Below are positions 57,075 to 64,000 of a stretch of DNA of 64,000 nucleotides, piece by piece. Each line of letters begins with the position of its first letter. Position 1 is the first letter of the stretch. The position numbers were made by a program, and so were the translations under genes. The notes beneath the pieces are model-generated. The model saw only the letters and a program-made list of their open reading frames with translations, searched no databases and was not told the origin of the DNA. This DNA is from Spirosoma fluviale (GTDB lineage Bacteria > Bacteroidota > Bacteroidia > Cytophagales > Spirosomataceae): NCBI RefSeq assembly GCF_900230225.1, contig NZ_OCNH01000002.1, forward strand, positions 807,844 through 871,843, given 5' to 3'.

Positions 57075-57917
57075 TTATGGTTTTCGTGTTTGTAACCGGC
57101 GGAGAACAGCCGCCAACTGACTGGGTTTACCCAGGTAGGGAGACAGGTCGAACAATGCTACTTTGCGAAACTCGACCGGATGGCTTTCGCTTTGCAGGGA
57201 AATGTACCCACCAGTCAGTAGCTGCCCGTCTTTCTTCTGGTTCGGGGCAAAGTTAATCACATTACCGCCCCCAATCTGCGGTTTGGTATAGGTAAGTACG
57301 GTATCTCCTTCCACAATGTGTTTGATGAGTGAATCGCCCAGCACGAGGGCTTCGGCATGAACCCACTGATCGCCCGCGTAGGTTTTGGATCGGGAGTCGA
57401 TGCAGTGCGGAGTAAACAGCTTACCATCCAGCACAACGTTGGTACCGGGGGTACATAAGTTGGCTGTGTGCCGTTCGTGCTGGCCATCGCCCCCCAGCAG
57501 TTGCATCTCCATCGAAATAGGGAAATCCTGTTTCAATCCCATCGTTTTCGGATCTTGCCCGTGCAGCATGGCCCCGCTGTTCCGAATGGCCCAGCCCGGC
57601 CCTCCGTTTACCTGCTCACCAACGAATCGGTATTCCATTGCCAGCAGATAAGCCGAAAAAGGCTTTTTATAAAAAATGTGGCCGTACTGCTCATCGAAAG
57701 ATTTATACTGGTCATAGCGCACAACGAGTTTACCGTCTTCCACCCGGAATGTGTTGCCGTAGTTGTCATCGACAGGATGCCCCGTTATTTTAACCGACCA
57801 GTCGGTCAGGTCTTTGCCGTTGAAGAGTTGAATCCAGTTGTCTGACTCGGGTTTGGATGGACACTGACTCAGGCTGGTCGTTAGCAGTACGCAAATGAAT
57901 AGGAGCAGGGGACGCAT
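57075..57917 (-). CDS. DUF1080 / 3-keto-disaccharide hydrolase domain protein
   Basis: 280 residues. Leader MRPLLLFICVLLTTSLSQC could be a lipoprotein signal (Cys19, with an untypical Gln at -1). The DUF1080 fold is recognised by WIQLFNGKDLTDWSVKI, the RVEDGKLVVRYDQ strand, GPGWAIRNSGAMLHGQ and EMQLLGGDG. Members of the family act on 3-keto-glycosides. First gene of the operon with GH16 and GH78, which points to a small polysaccharide-utilisation cluster lacking SusC/SusD. Confidence 0.88.
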   Translation of the reverse strand: MRPLLLFICVLLTTSLSQCPSKPESDNWIQLFNGKDLTDWSVKITGHPVDDNYGNTFRVEDGKLVVRYDQYKSFDEQYGHIFYKKPFSAYLLAMEYRFVGEQVNGGPGWAIRNSGAMLHGQDPKTMGLKQDFPISMEMQLLGGDGQHERHTANLCTPGTNVVLDGKLFTPHCIDSRSKTYAGDQWVHAEALVLGDSLIKHIVEGDTVLTYTKPQIGGGNVINFAPNQKKDGQLLTGGYISLQSESHPVEFRKVALFDLSPYLGKPSQLAAVLRRLQTRKP

Positions 57918-57960
57918 AAAGGAGATTAAGGGAGCTGATTAGACAGGGCGAAAGTAAAAA

Positions 57961-57989
57961 GAAAAAAGACGAGACAAGGCCTCGTCCTT
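57961..57989 (-). terminator. Terminator after the coiled-coil/barrel gene
   Basis: GACGAG (57968-57973) pairs with CTCGTC (57981-57986), with a run of six Ts on the minus strand. It lies 77 nt past the stop codon at 58063 and 44 nt before the DUF1080 start. Confidence 0.5.
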
Positions 57990-58062
57990 TCTAATCTAAT
58001 CGGAAAATCTGGGCATGCACAAAACCCAAAAGATGCGCACATTCCGGTGCGAATCACGGTGC

Positions 58063-59454
58063 CTAATCGATCTTGACTACGTTTCGTCTGGAAATGGCCA
58101 GTGAAAAAGATACAAAGAAGGAAGGTCTTAAAACGCGCTCGGTGACACTCTCGATTTTTGCGTCTTTGTAAACGCTGCCAACACTGTACTCTTTGGTTTT
58201 CAGTCGATTTACATTCGAGTAACTTACGCCGGTAGAAACGATAACCTTCTGCGAACGGCCCAGTATGGCGGAGCCCCCAAACAGAAAACCCAGGTTAACG
58301 TCTGTCAATTCTTTAAAATCAGCGTTAATACCAAACATCCCGCCAATGGCTGCGTAACCACAGGTTCGCTTATACACGTGCATCATGGACGCAATGCCCG
58401 GTGCGACTGTTTCAGCGAACTTAACTTTATCCCGTTGCTTTAATGTATCACCATTCAGGTAGAATTTATCGTCCGAAATAAATTTGAAAACGGGTCCTAC
58501 GCTATAATCTATTTTTAGCCCACCGCTTACACGAAGTGTTTTCTTAAATGGTTTTTTGCCACTGAGGTCCTCGTTAAGGCCACCAACCTGTACGTAAAAC
58601 TCCAACTCATCTATATCATCCTGTACAAAAATTCGATCCGTCGATATAAAAGCGTAGTTGGCAGGATTCAGGGCTTTTAGGAAAAAATCAGTAATATTCA
58701 TCAGTGCATCACCATACTGTTTTTCGAGCCCTTCATAGTTGGTTCGAACCTGCTCCTGGGCGTCTTTTATTCGGGCTGCGTGGTCTTTATCCCCTGCGTC
58801 AATGGCGGCATTGAACGCTTTTGTGTACTGTTCATTAGCCTTTTCGTAAGCATCCTCGAACGCGTCAAATTTAGTTTTGAGTGTATCTATTGCGGCTTTT
58901 GTGATACCCCGGTCCCGTAAGGCCTGCTCCATCATTCTCTCGGTATAATGGGTACCGTCGGTCATGGTAGTAGCCAGCAGTTTCTGATCCTCCAAAATCT
59001 TTTTAGCCTTATTTGCTTTTCTGTAGTAATCGAGACAGGCTACAACTAGTGCATCCAATTGACCCGCTTCTCTGGCAACGAACGTTTTTTTGGGAGCTGC
59101 TGCGGCCTTCTCGTTGTCATTGGCTTCTTTCTTGACCTCATCCATTTTTGTTATCTGTTTCTGAGTGTCAGCCAGTTTCTTATTGGCCTCTGTCTGTTCA
59201 TCATCGGTCTTGATTCTGAATAAGGTGGCGATCTCGGCGGGTCTGTCTGTCGATAAGTTGATCATCCGGCCGTTGATCAGCACTTTTTTCGCGAAGGTGT
59301 TAAGATTGATGATCCGGTAGCCGATGGTGGAGTCCTGATGTACACAACGAGTCTCCCTGGATTTATACGTACTCGATAGATAATCGTACGTAATTATTTG
59401 GGCATAGAGGGTCTGGCCCGCTCCAAAGAGCAGGAAAAAAAGTAACCGTTTCAT
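58063..59454 (-). CDS. Outer-membrane protein with a coiled-coil middle, partner of the DyP gene
   Basis: 463 residues, not a family I recognise. A signal peptide (MKRLLFFLLFGAGQTLYAQ) and a short beta-rich start (about 20-85, with NTFAKKVLINGRMINLSTDRPAEI) are followed by a Lys/Asp/Glu-rich helical stretch (about 85-240, coiled-coil-like) and a C-terminal half with alternating strands (GGLKIDYSVGPVFKFIS, CGYAAIGGMFGINADF, VNLGFLFGGSAILG, FFVSFSLAIS) that looks like an outer-membrane barrel. It starts 12 nt after the DyP-peroxidase stop and is probably co-transcribed with it. Confidence 0.65.
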   Translation of the reverse strand: MKRLLFFLLFGAGQTLYAQIITYDYLSSTYKSRETRCVHQDSTIGYRIINLNTFAKKVLINGRMINLSTDRPAEIATLFRIKTDDEQTEANKKLADTQKQITKMDEVKKEANDNEKAAAAPKKTFVAREAGQLDALVVACLDYYRKANKAKKILEDQKLLATTMTDGTHYTERMMEQALRDRGITKAAIDTLKTKFDAFEDAYEKANEQYTKAFNAAIDAGDKDHAARIKDAQEQVRTNYEGLEKQYGDALMNITDFFLKALNPANYAFISTDRIFVQDDIDELEFYVQVGGLNEDLSGKKPFKKTLRVSGGLKIDYSVGPVFKFISDDKFYLNGDTLKQRDKVKFAETVAPGIASMMHVYKRTCGYAAIGGMFGINADFKELTDVNLGFLFGGSAILGRSQKVIVSTGVSYSNVNRLKTKEYSVGSVYKDAKIESVTERVLRPSFFVSFSLAISRRNVVKID

Positions 59455-59466
59455 GGGTGTGGATAG

Positions 59467-60900
59467 TTAGCCTTTGTGAATATTTTTCAGAAAACTCATG
59501 CTGGGTGCGAAGAAGTACTCACCGCCTTTCAGGTTTACAAACTGGGCGAAGGAAGCCTTTTTTGTAGGTTCTGTTAAGCCCCACTCGGGACAGAAGACTC
59601 CTTTGGCGGATCGGTCTCCCTGCCCAATAACCGGATCTATACCTTCTTGCGTGTCGTTGGCCTGTGTCTGGACAAATTCAAACTGGTCTTTAATACTGGC
59701 CTGGTAACTCATAAAGAGTAGCCCTACTTTGTCGGTGGGTTTGTTGTAAATGTTCCCGTCGTTGGGATCATCGGTTCGATTGCCATAGGGGATACCCCGC
59801 CGGGCCATAACTCGGTTGTTAGCTACCTGAACACCTTCTTCTACCGGTCCAACACGGGGGTTTGTTTTACGAGTATGGCCGTGGAACGGGCATTTGGCGT
59901 TGTTACCCGACTGATAGGCAAAGTTGTTGAGTAGAGCACTATTGATAAGTCCCGGTTTTTTGTCAAGTTCAATAGGGCTGCCATCTTCAGCCCGCCCCAC
60001 CAGCATAGCCCCCGCTCGCTCTTTATCGTCTTCTTCCCTGAAGCCCAGAATACCTGCCAAAATGGCTTCCTCCTGCTTGAAGCCTTTTACGTTCTGCTCC
60101 AGTTTGCGGAAAACGAAGTAGCTGCCCCAGGCGTTGGGGTCTTTGGGCGAGAGCGGGTCTTTTACCAATACCAGTTCTTTTGCTGCACGGGGGTCGAACT
60201 TGATTATTGTGTCTTTATCCTTTTCATCTTTGATGTCGCGGGCTTCATCCTTGATATTATTATTTTTCTTGTACGTCTCCCATTCATCTTCAAAGAACAA
60301 GGGTTGCGATATGCCATCTACGTAACCAAAGTGTTCAATGCCAGCGCCTTCGGCGTTTTTGAGCGCGCAACCCCAGGCAATGGTTGTAACATCGGCAAAG
60401 GATTGAATGGCCCGGTTGACATTGTCTACTGAGGCCTCCAGTAAATCTTTATGTGTATAGGCCAGTAACAGCATAAAGTGAATTTCGGCCTGAAAGCCGC
60501 TTTCCCAGCTTTCGGGGTCCGGATCGTTGAGCAGAGCGGCACTGGCTTTCATCCCTCTCTGAAAAGGCTTGTCCGCCAATTCTGTGTTTTTGCCATCACC
60601 AAACAAATACCGATAGCCAGCGGCACTGATATGGATGCAGGCAAAAAGACCAGTGTCTATAGCCTGATTCTCTTTCCAGAGTAGGTTGCTTCGTAATTGC
60701 GCGTACCCCGACTGAATAAGCGCATCCTCGCCTTCTACCAAACTGTGCAGCCAGGTTTTGGCCTCATCTACGTGGTTTGGCCGACAGTGGATGAACACGT
60801 TGGCCGTATGGGGGCGGCCATGCGATTTGAGGATGTTGCCCTGAATGCCGTCGAGCAGGGGACGATTGGCTAAGGAGTGAGGATCGAGTAGAACAGACAT
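59467..60900 (-). CDS. DyP-type heme peroxidase
   Basis: 477 residues without a recognisable signal peptide. Family residues are present: GYVDG (Asp195) in the distal pocket, the proximal-heme His342 in FHGHTRKTNPR, and the distal Arg368 in MARRGIPYG. A Lys/Asp/Glu-rich insertion at about 208-235 is unusual. DyP enzymes oxidise dyes, lignin-type phenolics or porphyrins with H2O2. The gene is divergent from the TPR kinase, and the coiled-coil/barrel gene follows after 12 nt. Confidence 0.92.
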   Translation of the reverse strand: MSVLLDPHSLANRPLLDGIQGNILKSHGRPHTANVFIHCRPNHVDEAKTWLHSLVEGEDALIQSGYAQLRSNLLWKENQAIDTGLFACIHISAAGYRYLFGDGKNTELADKPFQRGMKASAALLNDPDPESWESGFQAEIHFMLLLAYTHKDLLEASVDNVNRAIQSFADVTTIAWGCALKNAEGAGIEHFGYVDGISQPLFFEDEWETYKKNNNIKDEARDIKDEKDKDTIIKFDPRAAKELVLVKDPLSPKDPNAWGSYFVFRKLEQNVKGFKQEEAILAGILGFREEDDKERAGAMLVGRAEDGSPIELDKKPGLINSALLNNFAYQSGNNAKCPFHGHTRKTNPRVGPVEEGVQVANNRVMARRGIPYGNRTDDPNDGNIYNKPTDKVGLLFMSYQASIKDQFEFVQTQANDTQEGIDPVIGQGDRSAKGVFCPEWGLTEPTKKASFAQFVNLKGGEYFFAPSMSFLKNIHKG

Positions 60901-61232
60901 AGTCAGCTAAGTGGAGGGTAAAATTTTCTTAAATCCGATTAACAGCGATCGTACCAGCAAGTTAGGGTTTAAAATGCTTTTGATGTGAATGAGTAACTCA
61001 GAGTAGGGGTGTGGATAGAGTCGGAAAGCCGATGGTCTTTTATGTAGGCATCTAAGGTTGCAGGATGTTGTTAGAACTACTCAAAGGTCGATATAGGCCA
61101 TACATTGGCAAATCACTGATTATGATGATTTTGTATCCTAGTATTTAGGGATATTACTATTGTTGATCTGTATATTGTCTCTGGATTTGGATATTGGGAC
61201 AGACGGTGTAAGTTTGTTTAAAACACACCCTT
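60901..61232. other. Divergent intergenic region between DyP and kinase genes
   Basis: 332 bp. The right end holds the kinase promoter (61186-61216). The left part, about 60901-61140, is AT-rich; no coding frame or hairpin was seen and the DyP promoter was not identified. Confidence 0.6.
61186..61216 (+). promoter_or_regulatory. Promoter of the TPR histidine kinase gene
   Basis: TTTG (61186-61189) and TAAGTTTG (61209-61216) with a 19-nt spacer, both matching the Bacteroidota consensus, 16 nt before the ATG at 61233. Confidence 0.7.
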
Positions 61233-63224
61233 ATGAAAAAGCTGCTACTTTTTTTGTGCTTACTGGCGCAAACAGGGTTCGCACAGGTGCTCCGAATTGA
61301 CAGCCTGAAACAGGCGTTGAGAAACGTACAAAACCAACCCAAGGGTTATGCAAAAGATACGCTTGCCTACACGACGCTCAAGGCAATTGCGGTTAGTTAT
61401 GTAGATGTAAACCTGGATTCTGCAGTTCACTACAATAGGTTGATGATCAAGATTTGTGAAGATTCGACACGACAAAAAGACCTCATTTATGCTTATCAGC
61501 TTGCCGGGTATCTGTACCAATTGAAAGGAAACCACTACGAGAGTATCCGGTTTCATTACAAAGCGCTGCCACTAGCCGAAAAATTAAAGAAATATGCACA
61601 AGTTGCCAGCTCGAAGAGCGCATTGGCACACGCCTTTACCAGCCTCAAACAATATGGGAAGGCAGAAGAGCTTTGTGGGCAGGGGTTGGCTGTCTTGGAA
61701 AAAAATCCGAATCCATACATTGAATTGTCAATACTGAATGTGCTGGGTATAATTTACCGGAACCAGCGCAACTTACAGAAGGCTCTGAGTGTCAACCAGG
61801 TAATGCACGAATTGGCTCAAAAAGAAGGCGATCCGTGGTATCAATCGCATGGCTTGCAGGCTATTGGCCTGGTCTATAAGGAGATGGGAGATATGAAGAA
61901 CGCCATTTCCTATCACCAGAAAGCCCTGGAGGTGTGTCATAAGAAAGACGGTGTCGACTTTGCCGGCCGTATTGATCTGGAAGAAAATATTTTAGTCAAT
62001 ATGGCCGATTTGTACATCCGAATGAAAAACTGGCAACTGGCATTACTGTACTGCCGCCTGGCTAAAGAAACGGCTATACCTGCCAAAAATAGTAGCATTC
62101 TGCTGGAGGCAGACGAAAAGTTATACACCATCTACAAGCAGATGGGTAAGCCTGACAAAGCCTTGAAAGCGTACGAAAGTTATGTTCTCCTGAAAGACAG
62201 CTTATCAAAAGAAAAGAACCAGCAACGTATCGAATCGTTACAGGCTCAGTACGATAATGTACAAAAAACAAACGCTTTACAAAGGCAGACAGTAAACCTG
62301 CTGGCCGAAAAAAATCGCAGTCAGGCCCTTGCCCAGTCCCGTAACGGACTCTTTATAGGAATCGTTGCTATCTTACTTATTCTCGCTCTACTAGTGAGCA
62401 CAAATAGACGGTTACAGACCAAAAACCGGGAGATTGACCGGCAACGGGGCTTGCTGGAAATGGCCAGAAGCCAACTTGCCAACGCGAACAAGACCCTCGA
62501 AACGAGGGTGGAGGAACGTACCCGGGAACTTGTGCTGGTTAACCAGGAGCTAGTCAAAAAAAATGAAGAAATAAAAACCGCACTCTACAAAGGACAAACT
62601 ATTGAACGTAAGCGCGTGGCTCTTGAACTGCATGATAACCTGAGCAGTTTGCTGAGTGCAGTAAATATGAGTATGCAGGCCATCAATCCTCAGAACTTAT
62701 CAGCGTCCGAGCAATCGGTCTACCAAAATGTCAGGCACCTTATCCAGAATGCTTATTCGGAAGTAAGAAATATTTCTCACAATATTCTCCCGGCCGAACT
62801 GGAACGGGAAGGCCTCTCTATAACGCTGACGACACTGGTGGAGCGGCTCAACCAGAGTTCACCTTTACTCTTCACCCTTGCAATCAATGGGTTGCAAAGT
62901 CGGCTGCCGGTCGAAATTGAATTTAACGTCTATAGTATCGTACTGGAATTAATCAACAATGCTATCAAACATGCGCAGGCTACCACCGTGGCTATCAACC
63001 TGTTTCGTACCAATTTAGGTATTGATATATCCGTAACGGACGATGGGGTAGGGTTTGCGGGAAGTCACGCAAAACGGGGTGTTGGTTTGCAAAATATCCA
63101 AACCCGACTGGACTCGCTGGGCGGAACATTTTCGATCACATTGCCCGTAGAAAAAGGAACCCGTGTTGCCATAAAAATTCCCATTGAAACTAATAGTTTC
63201 AATGGGAATCTGCCTAAACTGTAA
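61233..63224 (+). CDS. TPR-containing sensor histidine kinase (NarL/LuxR-partner type)
   Basis: 663 residues. A signal peptide (KKLLLFLCLLAQTGFAQ) is followed by tetratricopeptide-like repeats at about 50-330 (e.g. AIGLVYKEMGDMKNAISYHQKALEV), one transmembrane helix at about 372-391 (GLFIGIVAILLILALLVS), a coiled coil, the HisKA_3-type dimer/phosphoacceptor ERKRVALELHDNLSSLLSAV (His467) and an HATPase (ELINNAIKHAQA, VTDDGVGFAG). It is a membrane sensor whose periplasmic TPRs probably receive a signal from another protein. The LuxR-type regulator gene just right, on the other strand, is the likely partner. Confidence 0.92.
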   Translation: MKKLLLFLCLLAQTGFAQVLRIDSLKQALRNVQNQPKGYAKDTLAYTTLKAIAVSYVDVNLDSAVHYNRLMIKICEDSTRQKDLIYAYQLAGYLYQLKGNHYESIRFHYKALPLAEKLKKYAQVASSKSALAHAFTSLKQYGKAEELCGQGLAVLEKNPNPYIELSILNVLGIIYRNQRNLQKALSVNQVMHELAQKEGDPWYQSHGLQAIGLVYKEMGDMKNAISYHQKALEVCHKKDGVDFAGRIDLEENILVNMADLYIRMKNWQLALLYCRLAKETAIPAKNSSILLEADEKLYTIYKQMGKPDKALKAYESYVLLKDSLSKEKNQQRIESLQAQYDNVQKTNALQRQTVNLLAEKNRSQALAQSRNGLFIGIVAILLILALLVSTNRRLQTKNREIDRQRGLLEMARSQLANANKTLETRVEERTRELVLVNQELVKKNEEIKTALYKGQTIERKRVALELHDNLSSLLSAVNMSMQAINPQNLSASEQSVYQNVRHLIQNAYSEVRNISHNILPAELEREGLSITLTTLVERLNQSSPLLFTLAINGLQSRLPVEIEFNVYSIVLELINNAIKHAQATTVAINLFRTNLGIDISVTDDGVGFAGSHAKRGVGLQNIQTRLDSLGGTFSITLPVEKGTRVAIKIPIETNSFNGNLPKL

Positions 63225-63260
63225 TGCCATATTACGTGCATGAACCTGCCGTTGTTCGCG

Positions 63261-63650
63261 TCATTGTGGTGGCGGTATACGAATTGGATCCATGTTGGCT
63301 CGCTTATCAGAATGGTCGAGTGCGGCCCAGGCTTCATCTAGGGTGCCGGGACCACCTAACGAAGGTATATTGGTTTCCCTGTGATATTTGAATTGATTGT
63401 ACGTGAACTCAGTGATCAGATTGACCAGGTAAACGGGGTTATCGTGAGCATCCAGCGTTAGAAGCACCCGGTAAGGGGAGAGGTCATGATCAAAAACCAG
63501 CGGCTCGATGTGAATAGGCTTGCTGTCTTCATCGAGGAGAATGACACGGGGTCTAAATTTACCATCCTCATCAAGCACCTGGGTGATAGAGGCAAAGCTT
63601 AGTAAGTGGACGTACCGGGGCGGACCTGGTATGTCGGTGCGGGTTTCCAT
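63261..63650 (-). CDS. Small protein of unknown function linked to the response regulator
   Basis: 129 residues, not recognised. No signal peptide or membrane segment is seen. The middle (RPRVILLDEDSKPIHIEPLVFDHDLSPYRVLLTLDAHDNPVYLVNLITEFTY) is a compact beta-rich region with repeated LxLDxxxxP words; the C-terminus is Pro- and Asp-rich. It starts 36 nt after the response-regulator stop, so it may be co-transcribed. It is convergent with the kinase gene (36 nt between stops). Confidence 0.6.
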   Translation of the reverse strand: METRTDIPGPPRYVHLLSFASITQVLDEDGKFRPRVILLDEDSKPIHIEPLVFDHDLSPYRVLLTLDAHDNPVYLVNLITEFTYNQFKYHRETNIPSLGGPGTLDEAWAALDHSDKRANMDPIRIPPPQ

Positions 63651-63686
63651 AGTGTAAGTGGGTTAGATGTGAAGGAATTTATTTAG

Positions 63687-64000
63687 TTAAACGAGGTTAA
63701 ATTTGATGGCATACTTTACCAGACCGATGGTAGTCTGAACGCCCAGTTTCTGCATCAGGTGTTTGCGGTGCGTTTCTACCGTGGTAGGGCTGATGAATAG
63801 CTTCTCCGCAATCTGCGTGCCCGAATACTCCTGCGCAATCAGCTTCAGCACATCCAGTTCGCGTTTGGAAATGCTTATCTTCTGGGGTTTATCCTGATCG
63901 GGGGTTATTTCAATACCGGCTTCATTGGCCAGTTGCAGCATTACCTGTTCACTATAAAACTTGTTGCCTTTGCTAATGGTACGCAGCGCTGTTTCCAGTT
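63687..64000 (-). CDS. LuxR/NarL-type response regulator, C-terminal part
   Basis: The frame is open to the window edge, so the protein is partial. The visible part (104 codons) has a linker (ETALRTISKGNKFYSEQVML) and a LuxR helix-turn-helix: ISKRELDVLKLIAQEYSGTQIAEKLFISPTTVETHRKHLMQKLGV. The phospho-receiver domain must lie right of the edge. The ATG at 63939-63941 is internal and not a start. The kinase at 61233-63224 is the likely partner. Confidence 0.88.
   Translation of the reverse strand, partial: LETALRTISKGNKFYSEQVMLQLANEAGIEITPDQDKPQKISISKRELDVLKLIAQEYSGTQIAEKLFISPTTVETHRKHLMQKLGVQTTIGLVKYAIKFNLV

Overview
The window is a 64 kb piece of a Bacteroidota chromosome, most likely a Cytophagales member close to Spirosoma. 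Support: TonB-linked receptors with CarboxypepD_reg-like N-terminal domains, a SusC-type receptor, DUF4293 and DUF5117/5118-type proteins, GH78/GH16/DUF1080 polysaccharide genes, a two-subunit-style RpoB/RpoC of Bacteroidota type, and promoters of the Bacteroidota form (TTG about 19 nt before TAnnTTTG, seen before mdh, the tRNA cluster, tRNA-Trp/secE and a histidine kinase). The genus is an inference from protein style, not from a search.

Layout. 1-5.9 kb: the start of a SusC-like receptor running off the left edge, a secreted DPP4-type peptidase, a small Lys-rich secreted protein, ruvA and a LysM/MltD-type murein transglycosylase. 6-9.6 kb: gatA, a TatA-type translocase subunit, a DUF1232 protein and mdh. 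9.7-17.7 kb: an outer-membrane porin, then a complete TetR - TolC - membrane fusion protein - RND pump operon. 17.9-25.4 kb: a metzincin-like secreted metalloprotease, DUF4293 protein, MnmD, an exported thioredoxin-like protein, an M13 peptidase and a lipoprotein.

25.4-39.3 kb is the informational core: tRNA-Tyr, tRNA-Gly, (a tRNA remnant), tRNA-Thr, tuf, tRNA-Trp, secE, nusG, rplK, rplA, rplJ, rplL, rpoB, rpoC. The order is close to that known in Escherichia coli. 39.3-45 kb: two large TonB-dependent receptors. 45.4-48.6 kb: a protein resembling a catalytically dead ImmA/IrrE domain, then an ECF sigma factor - anti-sigma-like - outer-membrane protein operon. 48.8-52.7 kb: an exported amidase followed by a penicillin-acylase family hydrolase. 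52.8-53.8 kb: a small tail-anchored-like protein and a gene-poor stretch with a probable pseudogene tail. 53.8-57.9 kb: an operon of DUF1080, GH16 and GH78 proteins for polysaccharide breakdown. 58-64 kb: a DyP-type peroxidase with a coiled-coil/barrel outer-membrane protein, and a divergent TPR histidine kinase facing a LuxR-type response regulator (cut by the right edge) with a small unknown gene.

No CRISPR array, insertion sequence, prophage or obvious defence island was seen. The most unusual structural signal is a set of six intergenic inverted repeats, unrelated in sequence but alike in build (arms of 14-33 nt, loops of 20-26 nt), five of which touch or closely follow a stop codon. Many gene starts were moved inward from the longest open frame, because the first in-frame start is a TTG or lies inside the promoter.
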